Below are positions 11,770 to 23,484 of a DNA stretch of 64,000 bases, piece after piece (position 1 is the first letter of the stretch; the number at the start of each line of letters is the position of its first letter). The stretch is from Aotearoamyces nothofagi (lineage: Eukaryota > Ascomycota > Leotiomycetes > Leotiales > Tympanidaceae). Location of the stretch: the NCBI GenBank assembly GCA_015345905.1, contig JADDTR010000012.1, positions 628,578 through 692,577 on the forward strand, in the 5' to 3' direction. A program made the translations under genes and the position numbers. Under the pieces are notes generated by a model that had not been told where the DNA came from, did not search any database, and worked only from the letters and a program-made list of their open reading frames with translations.

Positions 11770-11903
11770 TAGTGGTCTCTATAGTTGGTGGTGAGGCAAA
11801 ACAAGGAAGAACTCAAGACGTCGCGACGATGGCTGTACGGGGTATAGCTCGTAGGAGTAGCCGCGTGTAAATTACAGTACAATGAGGTGGATCTTCCCAC
11901 TTG

Positions 11904-11939
11904 CCGGAGCATCTTCTCCGGAGTGTTGATATCAACACT
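11904..11939. promoter_or_regulatory. Two abutting perfect inverted repeats
   Basis: The first is CCGGAG-6 nt-CTCCGG (11904-11921), which contains CGG-N10-CCG, the geometry of some Zn2Cys6 sites. It is followed at once by the 18-bp perfect palindrome AGTGTTGATATCAACACT (11922-11939). Both lie between two divergent genes. Function is inferred. Confidence 0.45.
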
Positions 11940-12675
11940 GCTCCCGTCTATTCCCGTCTTTATTCCCTTCTTTATTCCCTTTCTCACAGGAGTCAATTGA
12001 TGGATAGAATAGTCCCATCTGTCCTGTTGTACGCCTCCTTGTTTGGAGGGAGTCGCATAATACAACTCGTTCCCGCGCCGATCAACGGCATTTATCAACC
12101 GAGAGCAATGCGACATTTCTTTCTGCTTCTTCTTCTTGTTCTTTATCGCCCATGCTTCGTCCGCCTCAAAGCAGCGAAGGAGGGTATAATATAACCTGCT
12201 ACTCCTCTCGAATACGATGTTCTGTAAAATACGGCACGCGAGAACCCCCCCAAAGTTCTAGGCCGGCCTGCATAACTGCGCGCGCACGTGCTGCTGCATA
12301 TATAATTTATGCACCACTATATACCTGGGACAGAGTACAGAGTACACGTGCATCTCCCTATATCCATATCCAGTATTCTGTCGATGATCCATGGGCACAG
12401 TGTATATAAAGGCAGGCAGACTGGAAAACCACGAATCCATCACAGACTCGCCTTCGGCCAATGACTGTAAACAATGACGCTTCGTAGATAAGCTATGGCT
12501 GGTTGCTAACAACACTTACACATAGCGATGATAAATCCAGTCCAACCTCCATCCACCACCTCCTGCTTATGACCTCCCAGATATCTCAACCATATCTATA
12601 TTCTCATTCCCTAGTCATCTGTCTTCCCTTTGAAGATCTCATCTCTCACACATCCTCACACACATATACCTCAGC

Positions 12676-15006
12676 ATGTCTTCTTTTCTAGGCCTCGAAG
12701 GTCTGCACGTCTTTATCACTGGCGCCAAAGGTGGCATTGGCGCCCAGGCTGTAGAAGAATTTCTCGGTAAGTATTTCTTGTCGAATGCGTCTTTCTTCAT
12801 CCGATGGATACTGCGTTTGCAGGTGGCTATTTTTGAGCCGCATCTTCATATCAGATGTCAGTAGTTAGAAGAGCTCTTCAAGCCATCCAATCACGATAAA
12901 AACGGATGGAGATGACCGAGAAACAACTGTGTGACAACGAAAGGCTCTGGTCCAATAAATCCCTGTGACTGGGCAAATAATTGGAAGCCAGTTAGGACTC
13001 TTGGTACTATACTGGCCACGGTCCTGTCTCATTTACAGCTTGGCACCGCATGGTTACAACTCCAGTCACGTGGCAATTTAAAAGAAGCTGCTACAATCCC
13101 TGTCAATTATTGGTTTAGAATTCTTGCAATGAAAAAGCCAATCTTTATTATATATTCTATTATATCTACTATGACTAATATATCATACAGGCCAGGGCTG
13201 CAAGGTAACAGCCCACGACCTTCGCGCGATCTCACCCGCCTCACCACCAAACCCGAATCTCTTCACCATAACCGGAGACATCTCATCAGAAGCCTCGATC
13301 AAAGGCTCCATCTCCGCCGCAGTCCGGCAATTCGGCCCCGTCAATATCCTCATCGCCAATGCTGGAATAACGGACGAATCGGCCTCGTACCCGATCTGGA
13401 AGATCCCGCTGGAGCTCTGGGACAAGACGTACAACAACAACATCCGAGGAACTTTCCTGACTATCAAGCACTTCCTTCAAGCTGCTGAAGACTATCAGAC
13501 TAGCCATGGCGGAAAGGAGCTCGAGAACTTGGCCATTGTAGTCACGGGCAGCGAGACTGGTAAGTTCGGCCAAGCAGGCCATACAGAGTATGCATCGGGA
13601 AAAGCAGGACTGCAGTATGGGTTAGTCCGCGGTGTCAAGAATGAGATTGTGAGATTGAACAGTCTTGCAAGAATCAACGCCGTGGCTCCGGGGTGGGTCG
13701 ACACGCCGCTCATTGAAGGCCGCCTAGATGATCCGAAAGAGCTGTGGACAGAAGCCCAAGCCACCGTACCATTGAAGAAGATCGCTCAACCAGAAGATGT
13801 CGCAAGAGCGATGGCATTTCTGGCAAGCCATCGTGCAGCAGGCCATATCACAGGCCAATGCCTGAGCGTCGACGGTGGCATGGAAGGAAGGGTTGTGTGG
13901 AGAGCTGAGGAGGTCATATCTGCCCCCGTTACAAGTACAGCTCAATCAATCGCCAACACAACCAAGCAGATCACCCTCCCAAGAAGTTCCATCCCTCAAA
14001 CTCTCCCACCATCAATTTTCAAACAGCCACGCAAAATTTCAATCCTTCTCTCCATCGACTTTGATGCCGTGTCCGGCTTCCTCGGCACCGGTGCTTCGCC
14101 AACCAACAACATGTCGGACTACAGCTCGGGCCATTTTGCCGGAAGCGTTGGCGTACCACGTCTGCTCAAGCTTTTTAAGAAGCACAATATTGCCGATGGC
14201 GTGACTTGGTTTGTCCCTGGGCATTCACTGGAGACGTTCCCCGCTCAGACAAAAGCAATTGTCGACAGTGGGGCTGAGATTGCGTGCCATGGGTATGCAC
14301 ACGAGGGCGGCTGGCAGATGACCGAGGCGCAGGAGAGGGACGTGATTATCAAATGTGTCGAGCTGGCTACCGAATTGACGGGGAAGAAACCGCTAGGCTG
14401 GCGAGCACCGCTGTATCAGATCAGAGAACACACGATCAAAGTCCTCGAGGAGTTGGGATTCTTATATGGTATATCTCCCCTTCTTTCTCCAATCATTGAA
14501 GCTGGCTGACGTTCACAGACACCTCCCTGACCCACCACGACTCGGCCCCGTATTTCCTCCCCGCAAACCCCGTCATAACACCCATTGACTTCTCCCCATC
14601 CGTTCCAGCCTCGAGCTGGATGCACCCGCTCCCTACCCCGCCGGCTCCTAGCACTAGCACGCTCGTCGAGCTCCCTGCGAACTGGTACATGGAAGACATG
14701 ACGCCCATGCAATTCCTACCTGCAGCCGTCAACTCGCACGGATTCGTCGCACCCGCCTCCATCGAGAGTATGTGGAAGGACCGGTTCAATTATCTCTACC
14801 ATGAGCATGATGACGAGGAGCAGCTGGAGCAGGGAAAGAGGGATTTCATCTTCCCGTTGGTATTGCATCCCGATACCTCGGGTATGGCGCATGTGATTGG
14901 CATGATTGATCGTATGATTGGTTGGCTGAAGAACCAGGGGGATGAGGTGGAGTTCGTCCAGTATGGCAAGTTTGCGGCACAGTGGAAGGCGAAGCAGGAT
15001 ATTTAG
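12676..15006 (+). CDS. Fusion of short-chain dehydrogenase/reductase and polysaccharide deacetylase (CE4) domain
   Basis: 618 residues from exons 12676-12766, 13191-14468 and 14519-15006. Residues 1-265 are a classical SDR: the nucleotide motif TGAKGGIG (15-22), ANAGIT, catalytic S151, Y164 and K168 (YASGK), and APGWVDTP. Residues 266-311 form a Ser/Thr/Pro linker. The rest is a NodB-type deacetylase resembling HpPgdA/PuuE-like members: D320/D322 (SIDFDA), metal-binding H397 and H401 (CHGYAHEG), GWRAPLYQIREHT, and a C-terminal LHPDTSGMAHV. Exon 2 runs through the SDR, the linker and most of the deacetylase without a stop, so this is one polypeptide. The first intron is unusually long (424 nt). 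No signal peptide is visible, so an intracellular small-molecule substrate is likelier than cell-wall chitin. The substrate is unknown; a reductase coupled to a C-N hydrolase is an inference. Confidence 0.88.
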
Positions 15007-15254
15007 CGATCGATATCTAGAACCAGTTTGGCTTGAATATATTTCAGAAGTAGCTTTTAAGTAAACTCTTCCAGCGTTAGCTCCAAACGCCGCAACAGAC
15101 ATCCGCGCCAAAGGCAAAGCGTGCCAGAAATGGCACCCGCAATTTTGCCTTGTTAGCTAGAACATCTCCCATGGTGAGCTATCGTCCGTGTTGATTGCGG
15201 GGTGGTCCTTCATCATCCTCGCCCGATCACACGGGGAAGTTTTCGACATCAGCA

Positions 15255-15899
15255 TCAACCGGTTCCTAATTCCGGCACCTGCTCGTGCCTTCTCGCACCC
15301 CAGAACCCTCTCCCATAACTAACCAAGATCTCCTCATTCTTAGCAATGCCCTTCCCCTTCCCACTCTTTCCAAGTGGAAGCACCCAGACGGCCATTCCGC
15401 GCTGCTTTCGAGTCGGATTCCAGATTTCCTTGAACTCTGCATTGGGCCTATCCTTGATGCCGCGGTAGTCATTTACAAATCGGGCTTCGTTGCCCATCCT
15501 GTCTGCATCGATGGCCAGTCCCGACTCCCTGTCTAGGCTGAGATCATAGTCAGAGTGTGCGTGGTCATCTGGTTGCTTGTTGCAAGGGGATGAGGCATCC
15601 GAGGTGTGGATCTGACCGATGTATTCGAGAATGAAAGATCCGGGTTTGAGGTCTTTAGCTGCGAAAAGCCCTGCTTGGCCGAATGCAGGATGTGATGGGT
15701 CCTTGATGTTCGTAATCTTCACAACATTGCACGGACCCTTTGCTATGTTTGGTGGGATTTCGAGGGCATTCTCTGGCTTTGTTTGCAGTGTTGAGAGATG
15801 GATCGGAGTTAGATTTGGGGAGTATGAAGATGTGTTTAGATAGGGCAATGGCACTGGCCAGTTCTTGGGTTTATCTCCTGTAGTTCCTTTTGGCGGCAT
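15255..15899 (-). CDS. Small SET-domain protein lysine methyltransferase
   Basis: Single exon, 214 residues from the ATG at 15899. An in-frame ATG at 15914 has a poorer context. The SET domain fills most of the protein: GLFAAKDLKPGSFILEYIG near the start, a DYDLSLDRESGLAIDA strand pair, GNEARFVNDYRG (the SAM-pocket region where many SETs have NHS), and the C-terminal EEILVSYGRGFW with the catalytic-type Tyr. There is no pre-SET or Cys-rich post-SET region. It therefore belongs to the short SET family found in fungi and plants rather than to the SUV39 or SET1 types. The substrate is not predictable. It converges with the SDR-deacetylase gene, the stops being about 250 bases apart. Confidence 0.85.
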   Translation of the reverse strand: MPPKGTTGDKPKNWPVPLPYLNTSSYSPNLTPIHLSTLQTKPENALEIPPNIAKGPCNVVKITNIKDPSHPAFGQAGLFAAKDLKPGSFILEYIGQIHTSDASSPCNKQPDDHAHSDYDLSLDRESGLAIDADRMGNEARFVNDYRGIKDRPNAEFKEIWNPTRKQRGMAVWVLPLGKSGKGKGIAKNEEILVSYGRGFWGARRHEQVPELGTG

Positions 15900-17261
15900 G
15901 GTTGTAAGTAACATACATGCTCAGCCAAGCATCTGAAGACAAGCTAATCGCGTCTAATTCTATGTCACGTGATAAATAGACGCGTAGATGAAGAGAGACT
16001 GTTATATTCAATTCTATTTTTGCATTTTGATTGCATGACTGCTATTAGACTCCTGTAGCAGGCAGCCAAAAGAGCTTTAGCCTGCCTGAGATGATTGGAG
16101 AGGGGGTTCCCAACAAGTGAATCCCAAATTCTGCCGCCGTTCACCACGTGATAAGCGAACGACATCAACCCCCGTTGGGTATAAAAGCCGAGGGGAGGTA
16201 AATAAATGCCAAAAAATAGCAAAAAAGTAAATGATCAAATGCCCCGAGAGGTTTTGAGGTTGGGTTCCAAAGATTTTGGTTTCGAAGGCCTAGTATACAA
16301 GTATACTCTAGGAATGAGGCTGATAACCATATAGACGCGGAGGCGGAATATTGGAGGCAGCCGGTCTGACTACTGGGTTCCTGGCTCGCCTAACCAAGCT
16401 TCTGGAAACGACCAGCAAATCAGGGCCTCCTTGAAGACCAAATCTGCTTATTTCATCTTATATCCCTAGGTAGCGAGCGTGGCGGGTGCAGTCACATGAC
16501 CCACACTTATTTTGATATTCGCTAAATCCGTGCGTCCCGCTGCCGCACGCAGTAGTGCTCTCCACACTGGCATGGGGGGGTCGCGTCGGGGCTCCGCCAC
16601 TGCTTGTCACTGTCTCAAGTCTCCAGCGGTTGCAGCCATGGGACTGCACGCCTTGTTGTTCCTGGTCACGGGAACGGGACAAAGAGGATCCTACTATTCT
16701 AATCTACATCTATTCATCGAGGCCGAAGGCAAAGTCTTCTGTGCTCCTTCCATAGCCACGCATAATTAACTGGGGCCATAGATTCCGGGGTGTCCCAGAC
16801 ATATGACGTCGTCCTGGCCGGCAGCGGTATCCCCAAACTTGTCTGCGAACATAGAAATAGATGATGGCCATTCTGGACAGAGACATCCGGCTGCCCTGGT
16901 GCTTGTTTGTTTATGTTCGTCCTAAACTGTGAGGTCATCTGATCTTTCCGCATTCCTGACGCCACGTTTCGGCAACTGCTTAAAAGGCGGCACAAGCCAC
17001 ATGTTGTGAATTCTACATTCTCCACAACCCAAACTCAAGCTCAAGGTGAGTTTGCGACAACAAAGGATCCGAGGTTCTAGATAGTCGCTGACATTTGACT
17101 CGAGCAGAAGATAACCCCCCGACATCATCAATCTCTCGCCATTTCAAAAAGGATCAAAAGCAGTAAGTCAATTATCCGCCATTTTCTATGCGCCTCAGCG
17201 CTGCCAATACCCAGTTGCTGATGATTCCAAAGGCAATAGACAGACATAGACCGACATCAAA
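15900..17261. other. Divergent intergenic region with leader of the small membrane protein gene
   Basis: Separates the SET gene (-) from the small membrane-protein gene (+). No further gene is supported. A TTAAAAGG element near 16980 and two probable leader introns precede the ATG at 17262. Confidence 0.6.
17046..17232 (+). other. Two predicted introns in the 5' untranslated leader
   Basis: Consensus donors GTGAGT (17046) and GTAAGT (17163) pair with acceptors ending at 17107 (GAGCAG) and about 17232 (CCAAAG). A CTGAC-type branch point precedes the first acceptor. Both lie upstream of the ATG at 17262. This would give a leader of three short non-coding exons. Inferred from splice signals only. 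Confidence 0.5.
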
Positions 17262-17567
17262 ATGCCTTCCCTTGTCGACTCTATCACTACTTTCATCTCC
17301 TCCATCATCTCAACTATTACTGCCGCTCTCAGTGGTGTCCTCGCTCTCTTCGAGCACGTGCTGAATATTGTTTTCGGAGTCATTTCCAGCCTCTTATCTG
17401 CTGCCGGGACCGCAGTTTCCGAGTTGGCGCAGACGTCCGAAGGGCTACTGAAGTTCATACTCAGCAACCTCCTCGTTATTGGCGGTATTTTCGCGGCAAT
17501 CTTTCTCTACGGCATATATCAGCAACGCCAGGCTAAACCAGTCGTCACCGTAAAGAAAACCAATTAG
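17262..17567 (+). CDS. Small conserved-type fungal membrane protein
   Basis: 101 residues in a single coding exon. Nearly the whole chain is hydrophobic or weakly polar: an N-terminal Ser/Ile/Thr-rich amphipathic stretch (residues 5-30), a first hydrophobic segment (about 27-50, ALSGVLALFEHVLNIVFGVI), a Ser/Ala/Glu spacer, and a clear membrane helix at about 66-86 (FILSNLLVIGGIFAAIFLYG). A short basic tail, QQRQAKPVVTVKKTN, follows. Positive charge sits at the C-terminus, suggesting that end faces the cytosol or matrix. It resembles short uncharacterised proteins common in filamentous ascomycetes, but I know no function. The apparent spliced leader supports active expression. Confidence 0.75.
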   Translation: MPSLVDSITTFISSIISTITAALSGVLALFEHVLNIVFGVISSLLSAAGTAVSELAQTSEGLLKFILSNLLVIGGIFAAIFLYGIYQQRQAKPVVTVKKTN

Positions 17568-18043
17568 GCAATTAGCAACGTCAAAATGGAATACAGCCAC
17601 AGGGACAGACAGAAGCTATAATTTAGGTAGATACGGATGGATGGAACTGTGATTTTGCCAGGCGAGTAGCAGTCTTACTTGGGTTAGGGATATTCGGCGG
17701 ACGGGATAAATAGATGATAGTACCTAGTAGTTAATATACCAATAAATGCAAATACTTTGCCGAACTCGTCCTTACGATGAACTTTTGAGTCCCGGCTAGA
17801 CTTCTCGCTACGTCAGTCAGCCTTGATGGGATTGAATGCAGACGCACGTGCACGACGAGGCTAAATGTATAAATGTAGCAATATGTAACTTCCGATCTAT
17901 AGACATCACCTCATCTGACCGCTATCGTATACAATGGATCATTTCCCTCTGAACCTTAGAACCATCAGATTTACGAATAGAGAAATAGGTTGACGATCTT
18001 CGACGAACGATTTCAAAAGGCCTGGTCTGCCTTGCCCCAAGTG
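17568..18043. other. Convergent 3' spacer
   Basis: Holds the 3' ends of the small membrane-protein gene (+) and the copper-fist gene (-). AT-rich, with no gene or notable repeat. Confidence 0.6.
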
Positions 18044-19641
18044 TTATTGTGACCAGATATTGTTGATAGAAACTTCCGAGTCGCCATGCTCAAGCGGAAG
18101 ATGGCTCGTAGCAAATTCCGTCATCCATAAGCCGTCGTCATCAGAGTTTTGAGATAGACCAAAAGAACTATCGTCGAAAGCTTGGGTGGCAATGAATTTG
18201 TTGTCTCTACCGAAGGTAGTGGTAGGAAGGCTATGGCTCATCGCAGTCATGCTGGGGGGTGATGTGTTCAACGTCACAAGACCTTTGAGGAAGTCGTCGA
18301 TGTCTAATGATCCAACCTCGTTATCTGCTAGCATCTGTGCTTGCGGTAGTCCCATAAACGAGGATGCGGTGCTAAGACGATAGCCATCTTTTTCTCCAAA
18401 GTCCGAGGCGTCAAATTCCGATCCATATTGCTGAGTTACTAAGGTCGGGTGAATTAGACCCGAGTCGGTAAATGTTCCAAAGTCCTCAACTTCGGAGACC
18501 TCGCCTGAAGTCGAGGTGGTCGTTAACGCAGGCTGGTCGATGCTGCTGAAGTCAAACCCGGTAAAAGATGGAGCTTGACTAAATTCAGAGATTGCAAAGT
18601 TGTCATTGTTGTTGAAATCCAGCCCGTCATAATGCGACCAGTCAACAGAAGCTGCACTTAGACCTGCTGAAAATATAGGTTGCTCGATTTCAGGCATGCT
18701 ACCGAAACCGTCATAACTCAGAGGTAAGTCATAATTCGGGGCGAATACGTCGAGATTAGACAGGTCTAACGGGGGTAGCATTCCGATCAGCTGCTCAACG
18801 TTGGAGGCTGCGCTGAGAAGTGGCGAATTATGTTCGGACTTGACCTTGCGCTGCTGCTGTTGAGCACTGACCATAGAATCTTTAATGTGCGATTCGCTAT
18901 GAAGAGCGTCAATAGTGCTAGTATGTGGTAAGTTATCCACTGATCGATTTGCCAAGCTGGAAGGCGATAGTCCATGAATCGAATGAGCGCGTGGCACGAC
19001 GTAGGGAAGACCGCACTTATGCGCCATTTGATTGTGTTTATGGGCTGGCTTATGGTGGCCGTTAGTAAACACCGTCAAGACAGCTCCTTCTGACTGCGCC
19101 GTATGGGCTCGAGGCCTCCGAAAATCCATTGGTGGCGTGGTTGTGGAACCCTCGTCTGAGTCGGATTCAGGTACGGGATCCAGGTGGTCCTTCTTGAGCG
19201 CGCAGGCGCATCGGCCACCATGGCTGCAACAGCAGGGGTCTGCTGTGTCAAATATCAGAATCTACTGTGAAATTGCCATTGCATGTTCCACAAAAGCTCA
19301 CCCATAGAGTCGCCCTCCTTCGCGTGTGTGCATGGTCCCTTACTGTGGGTTTTCTCTCCACAGTCACACTTTACATGAGCAGAGCGAGACTTGCGTAGAG
19401 TTCGACAGTGGGTGCATTGCGAGACTGGACGACCCTTCTTTGCAATATGGGCCAAAGGTCGATCTATGGGAAGTGGTCGGGTTAGCAACGTTTCCGATAA
19501 TATATAGCTTCCAGCTATAGAACGAGCCCCAACTGTATAGCTAGGACACAGAGAATTAAACCTACCAGCATGTTGACAATTGCTAACACGATGGCCACGC
19601 ACACAGGCCTCGCAGGCCCATTTCTCTCCGTTAATCAACAT
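18044..19641 (-). CDS. Copper-fist DNA-binding transcription factor
   Basis: 478 residues from minus-strand exons 19641-19566, 19463-19302 and 19242-18044. The N-terminus is a textbook copper fist: MLINGEKWACEACVRGHRVSNCQHA, then DRPLAHIAKKGRPVSQC with the basic GRP minor-groove motif (36-38), then CTHCRTLRK and HVKCDCG. Splicing into exon 3 restores a second Cys-rich segment, DPCCCSHGGRCACALKKD. The remaining 350 residues are acidic, rich in Ser, Asp and Phe, and low in Cys. They look like an activation region, without the C-terminal Cys clusters of Mac1. Family members (Ace1, Mac1, Cuf1, GRISEA) control copper or iron uptake and detoxification; which role applies here is not decided by sequence. 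Both introns fall inside the DNA-binding region. Confidence 0.92.
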
Positions 19642-22600
19642 ATTTGTTGTCGTAATAAGCTGGCACCGTCGACGGTCAGACAAACCGCCACGGACCAGAG
19701 AAGAATAAAATCACCTTCAAGATGATGTAATTTTTGCTGTGAGCAGTCACGATGGACTGCAGAGTCGATCGAGCCGAGTCGCGCTGCAAATGTAATTGAA
19801 TTGATGAATGTTGGGTATACCCTTTTGACGCCGAATTGATGAAGATAGGAACGACTAGAAACGCCTTCGAATTGAGGGGAGAGTTGAAGAGGACGAAGCC
19901 TTGCACCTGACGGCGCCGGCTGAGACAGCGGGACACCGAATGCCAAACGGGCCACCAAAATGGATGTTTTGAATGTTTTCCCTCCAAAACTGTTGTAAGC
20001 AAGAAGCCCTCGAGATGGGGTGCTCAGAGTGTTTTAGGTGCGGACAACGGGTTTCCCACTAGGACTACGGCGGCCGAAACGCAAGTCGATCGTATGCAGC
20101 GCAGCCCTCGTGCCGCAAAGGAACGCCGGAACCCTGAAGCGAGCAGACAGGACATGCGAGAAAATCTGTCTGCTTCGGCTGTAGGGGAAGGGCAAGCTTG
20201 GCCTCGGGAGCTACTGAAAATTAAGAGGCAGAGACCGATCACTTGGTAAATATCACCAGTTATTTGCGCTCTAGACGTTGGACAGGTATCCGAGACCGAG
20301 CGATTAGTATTCTTAATCAGCTGCTGCTCATGTCTGCCGTGGTTGCTGTTATTATAGTTATTATCAAACAATTTCAATAGAGTACGAGACTACGAGTATT
20401 CGAGCAACACTACCGAGATCCATTTACGCTTTGCCTCCCCCGCCCCTTAGTAAAGTAGTACATGCAGTACCTATTTATCATGTATGGCGGTGTTTCAACT
20501 CTTGGCTTGTGTAGAAGGGTCCTTGATCTGCAGTTCTGTAGCCGCCTCATTATTCAGGAATAGGGTGTGGCGATTCCCCGAAAACTTTTCCTAGTACCGT
20601 ATCAAGTATGTGGCTAGCCACACAGGCCGAATCTTCCTGTCCAAGCCCCAAACAGCGATATATTTGAGATGATGTGGCTCCGAGTATCTTGATAGCTTTT
20701 GAGGGAGAGTCGTCTGGCTTGATTGAGCGTGGATTTGGACAAGAATCTGTGCATCTCCGTAGCTTACTGTACTTCCAGAATTGCGCAAGCTTCCCTGTAC
20801 GGTGCGGTGCGGCTTCACTGGATTCAGTTGGCGTATGCACTTGCAAAAGCACCTTAAAACTGCACGGTACAACTTGCAAGTAGCTAGCCATCTGAAATCG
20901 GCTACTGTCGGAGCACGCAGCGGAGGGGTTCTCGATTATTCCAAGGTCGTCAAGTTGCCTTTCTTTACCTTTGCACAGCCTCGTCATCATACTACGAGTA
21001 ACTAGATCCGTACTGCGATCTGTGTATGAGCACCTGGTACGAGCGCAGCGAGCGCAGTGAGCTCAATCAGCACATCAATTAGTCGCGTCCCTCGGTCGAC
21101 CATGTCGTTCGCATCTTACTGTGCATGGACCGTTGTTAGGGTATCTGACAGCCTCGTGGTCGATTCACGAAGAAAACACGGAGGCTGGTCAAGGTCCCTG
21201 AGACCCCGCTGTCCTCATTGTTATACCATGCTGCAGTGCGAAATGATCTGAAGCGATATACCTGATATACCTGATGGGACTCGTACAGTCATCCTCCAGG
21301 TTTGGTTTTAATCGTGCCCTAAACGGGCCAGCCCGTGGTCTACCCAACGATGGAATTGGCCATGTGCGTACTGCGTAATGATGCTGCTTCGCTCTCCGCA
21401 GATTATCCTCGCTGTGGGAATCTGTGTGGGGCACCAGTAAGTATACGTGTCGTAGTATGCGGCATTTATTTTGGCTGTTCTCGAGAAGAATATGTCCGAG
21501 GTAATAGAGAGCGGCCGCAGCAGCTTCGCGCCTACGGCGAGGGAATCCTCATAGCCAATGGCTCTTCATTCAGCCTGATTTGATGCCGGCCTCTGACGGT
21601 AGTTGAGTGAAATGGACCGAATAGGGCCCTCGCCAGACTTCAGCGCACAATTTCTGCTGCCAGCCTAGCACTGTCTGTCTGAGATTGTTCACGAGGCGGT
21701 AAAGAAGAGCTCAAAGTGCATCTCTCACCACTGCGCCAGCAAACAAACCCTCTGCGCTCTCAGGGCAGCTATAGATTGAGGTGCTGAAGATACTGTAGTG
21801 CACAGCCTGAACCATGCGGTACTTTCAGATAGCCGAAACATCTTGTTCCTGTTGTTCTATCAGCAATTAGAAGGAAGGAAGTAGACGTTTTTCGACTATA
21901 CAGTAAGCGTGTACCCCTAAGCACAGTTCTTGGGCTGTAATCTCCTGTCGTGGTCCTGGAAACACTTCTAGGCTATGTCCAACCTTTCCTACAGTGATTC
22001 CTATAGTAGTTGGCCAAGAACAACCACCGGGCTCTTGCTGTGCTTGATTTGCAGACCTTACAGAGTGCATAGAGTGCAGGCTGGCAGTGCACACCGGTGA
22101 ACGGGATAGTACAGTGTCTGGGAATCGATAAGCTGATTAACCCCGCTGTGCCGCTCGCTTCGGGCAACATTTGTCCGCGCCGAAACATTTATGTGCCTTG
22201 ATGCTGTAGACCTCTGTAGACCTCACTCGGGACGATCCAGGTGTTGTGTTATACACGACAATCCTCAGCCAGGCACAACCTGACCCAGAACGCCCTATGG
22301 GAGTGGCTTTATAACCACCGCGCCACATTGGCCCACTGCCGCCGTTACTCGGTCCGCGGCAGAAAATAGCTGATGGACATGCTGGAGAAAAAATGAACGC
22401 GCCAGGATCGAGCCTGGTATTCGATCGGTGGGATATTTGACCAGTTTCCGATGTATGGATAGACTCTGTTGGGACGCTGGAGCATCCCAATACTGCCGGA
22501 CGCTGATGAGACACGCTGCTGCTCGCAGGGCTGCAGCATGGCGGAGCATGATTTGGATGGGTACAATGAGAGGACGGAAGGGATGCAAGTCACTATCATG

Positions 22601-23484
22601 CCTGCCGTGCCGAGCTCGAGTGGCAGCGCAGAGCAGCCTCCCTCCGGCTATTCGCATGAATTGGCAGACCAGGTGCGGATAACCTGGGGTAGCCTGGGAT
22701 ATCCTGGATTTGGCGTGTACCGCGGTACAGCGGTACGTGAGCCTCTTCTCTCCGCCAATTCCAGCGTCAGCGAGCGACGGCTACAGTGTTCAGTTCCCCG
22801 CCTCACATTCAGCACAGGCGTGAAGCTACCCCAGAATGCCACAGCAAAGGCTTCTCTCTACACAGCATCTTCTTGCGCCGTCGTTACTGGACTTTACTAG
22901 ACACCTCCACCTACGCCTACCACCTCTCTAACCCAGTTCAATCCAGCTTCTGCAACAGAAGCCCTGGATTCCGAGGTGTCTCTCTTTGACGCTCCTTTTC
23001 ACAGGAAGGACCCGGCCCTTGCGACCATCTCAGCTTGGACGAGTCGCGCATTACGAATTACTCAAGGCCAGTTGTTAGCAGGCCTTCTTCCCAGTTCCGG
23101 CCTGACGAGTGGAGCTACCTTCTCACCCGTGCCACTTGCCCACTTAGAGTTCGGGTAACTTTTCACTTCGTAGCCGACATCCTGACCATTCTGCGGAAGA
23201 ATCCAGCCTCCGTCAACCGAAACATCATCAAAGACAGGAGCTTCGTGGAGTCCAAGGTAAATATAATTCCTCTCTTCATCTCTCTCTACCGTTGAAATGC
23301 CTTGCTAATTGCTAATAGCGATCGCGTACGTCCATTCTTCACTCTGAGCAAATCCTGTGCTAATTGAATCTCGTCAAGGCATACAGTACAGCTTGCGATC
23401 GCGATTCTAGCATTGTTTCAACGGGCAGTTCCAGCATTCAGAAGCTCTCATACTATGCCAACATAGACATTCGTGTACGCCGCT
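19642..23484. other. Long intergenic region upstream of copper-fist and RGT1-like genes
   Basis: 3.8 kb separating two divergent regulators. Reading frames are short and overlap on both strands without family resemblance. From about 22860 the sequence becomes a C/T-rich leader leading to the RGT1-like ATG. Regulators with long promoters are common in fungi. Confidence 0.55.
23257..23386 (+). other. Probable introns in the RGT1-like leader
   Basis: GTAAAT at 23257 pairs with GCTAATAG ending at 23318. GTACGT at 23326 pairs with an acceptor near 23378 or 23386, after a GTGCTAATTG branch-like sequence. Both precede the ATG at 23485. Inferred from signals only. Confidence 0.4.

Larger units (their letters stand above)
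10611..12675. other. Divergent promoter region, phytochrome / SDR-deacetylase
   Basis: Two kilobases between divergently transcribed genes. No coding frame resembles a protein. It contains a GATC-rich element (11752-11769), a pair of adjacent perfect inverted repeats (11904-11939), and a pyrimidine- and CA-rich leader from about 12550 to the ATG at 12676. The sequence TATATAAAGG near 12401 is a plausible TATA box. Confidence 0.6.

Noticed and set aside
20550-20990. 146-codon minus-strand frame in the 19.7-23.4 kb gap
   Set aside because: No motifs, and other frames of equal length overlap it on both strands; no splice-supported extension.
22469-22900. 143-codon plus-strand frame
   Set aside because: No family resemblance, several overlapping frames on both strands, and it lies where the RGT1-like leader begins.
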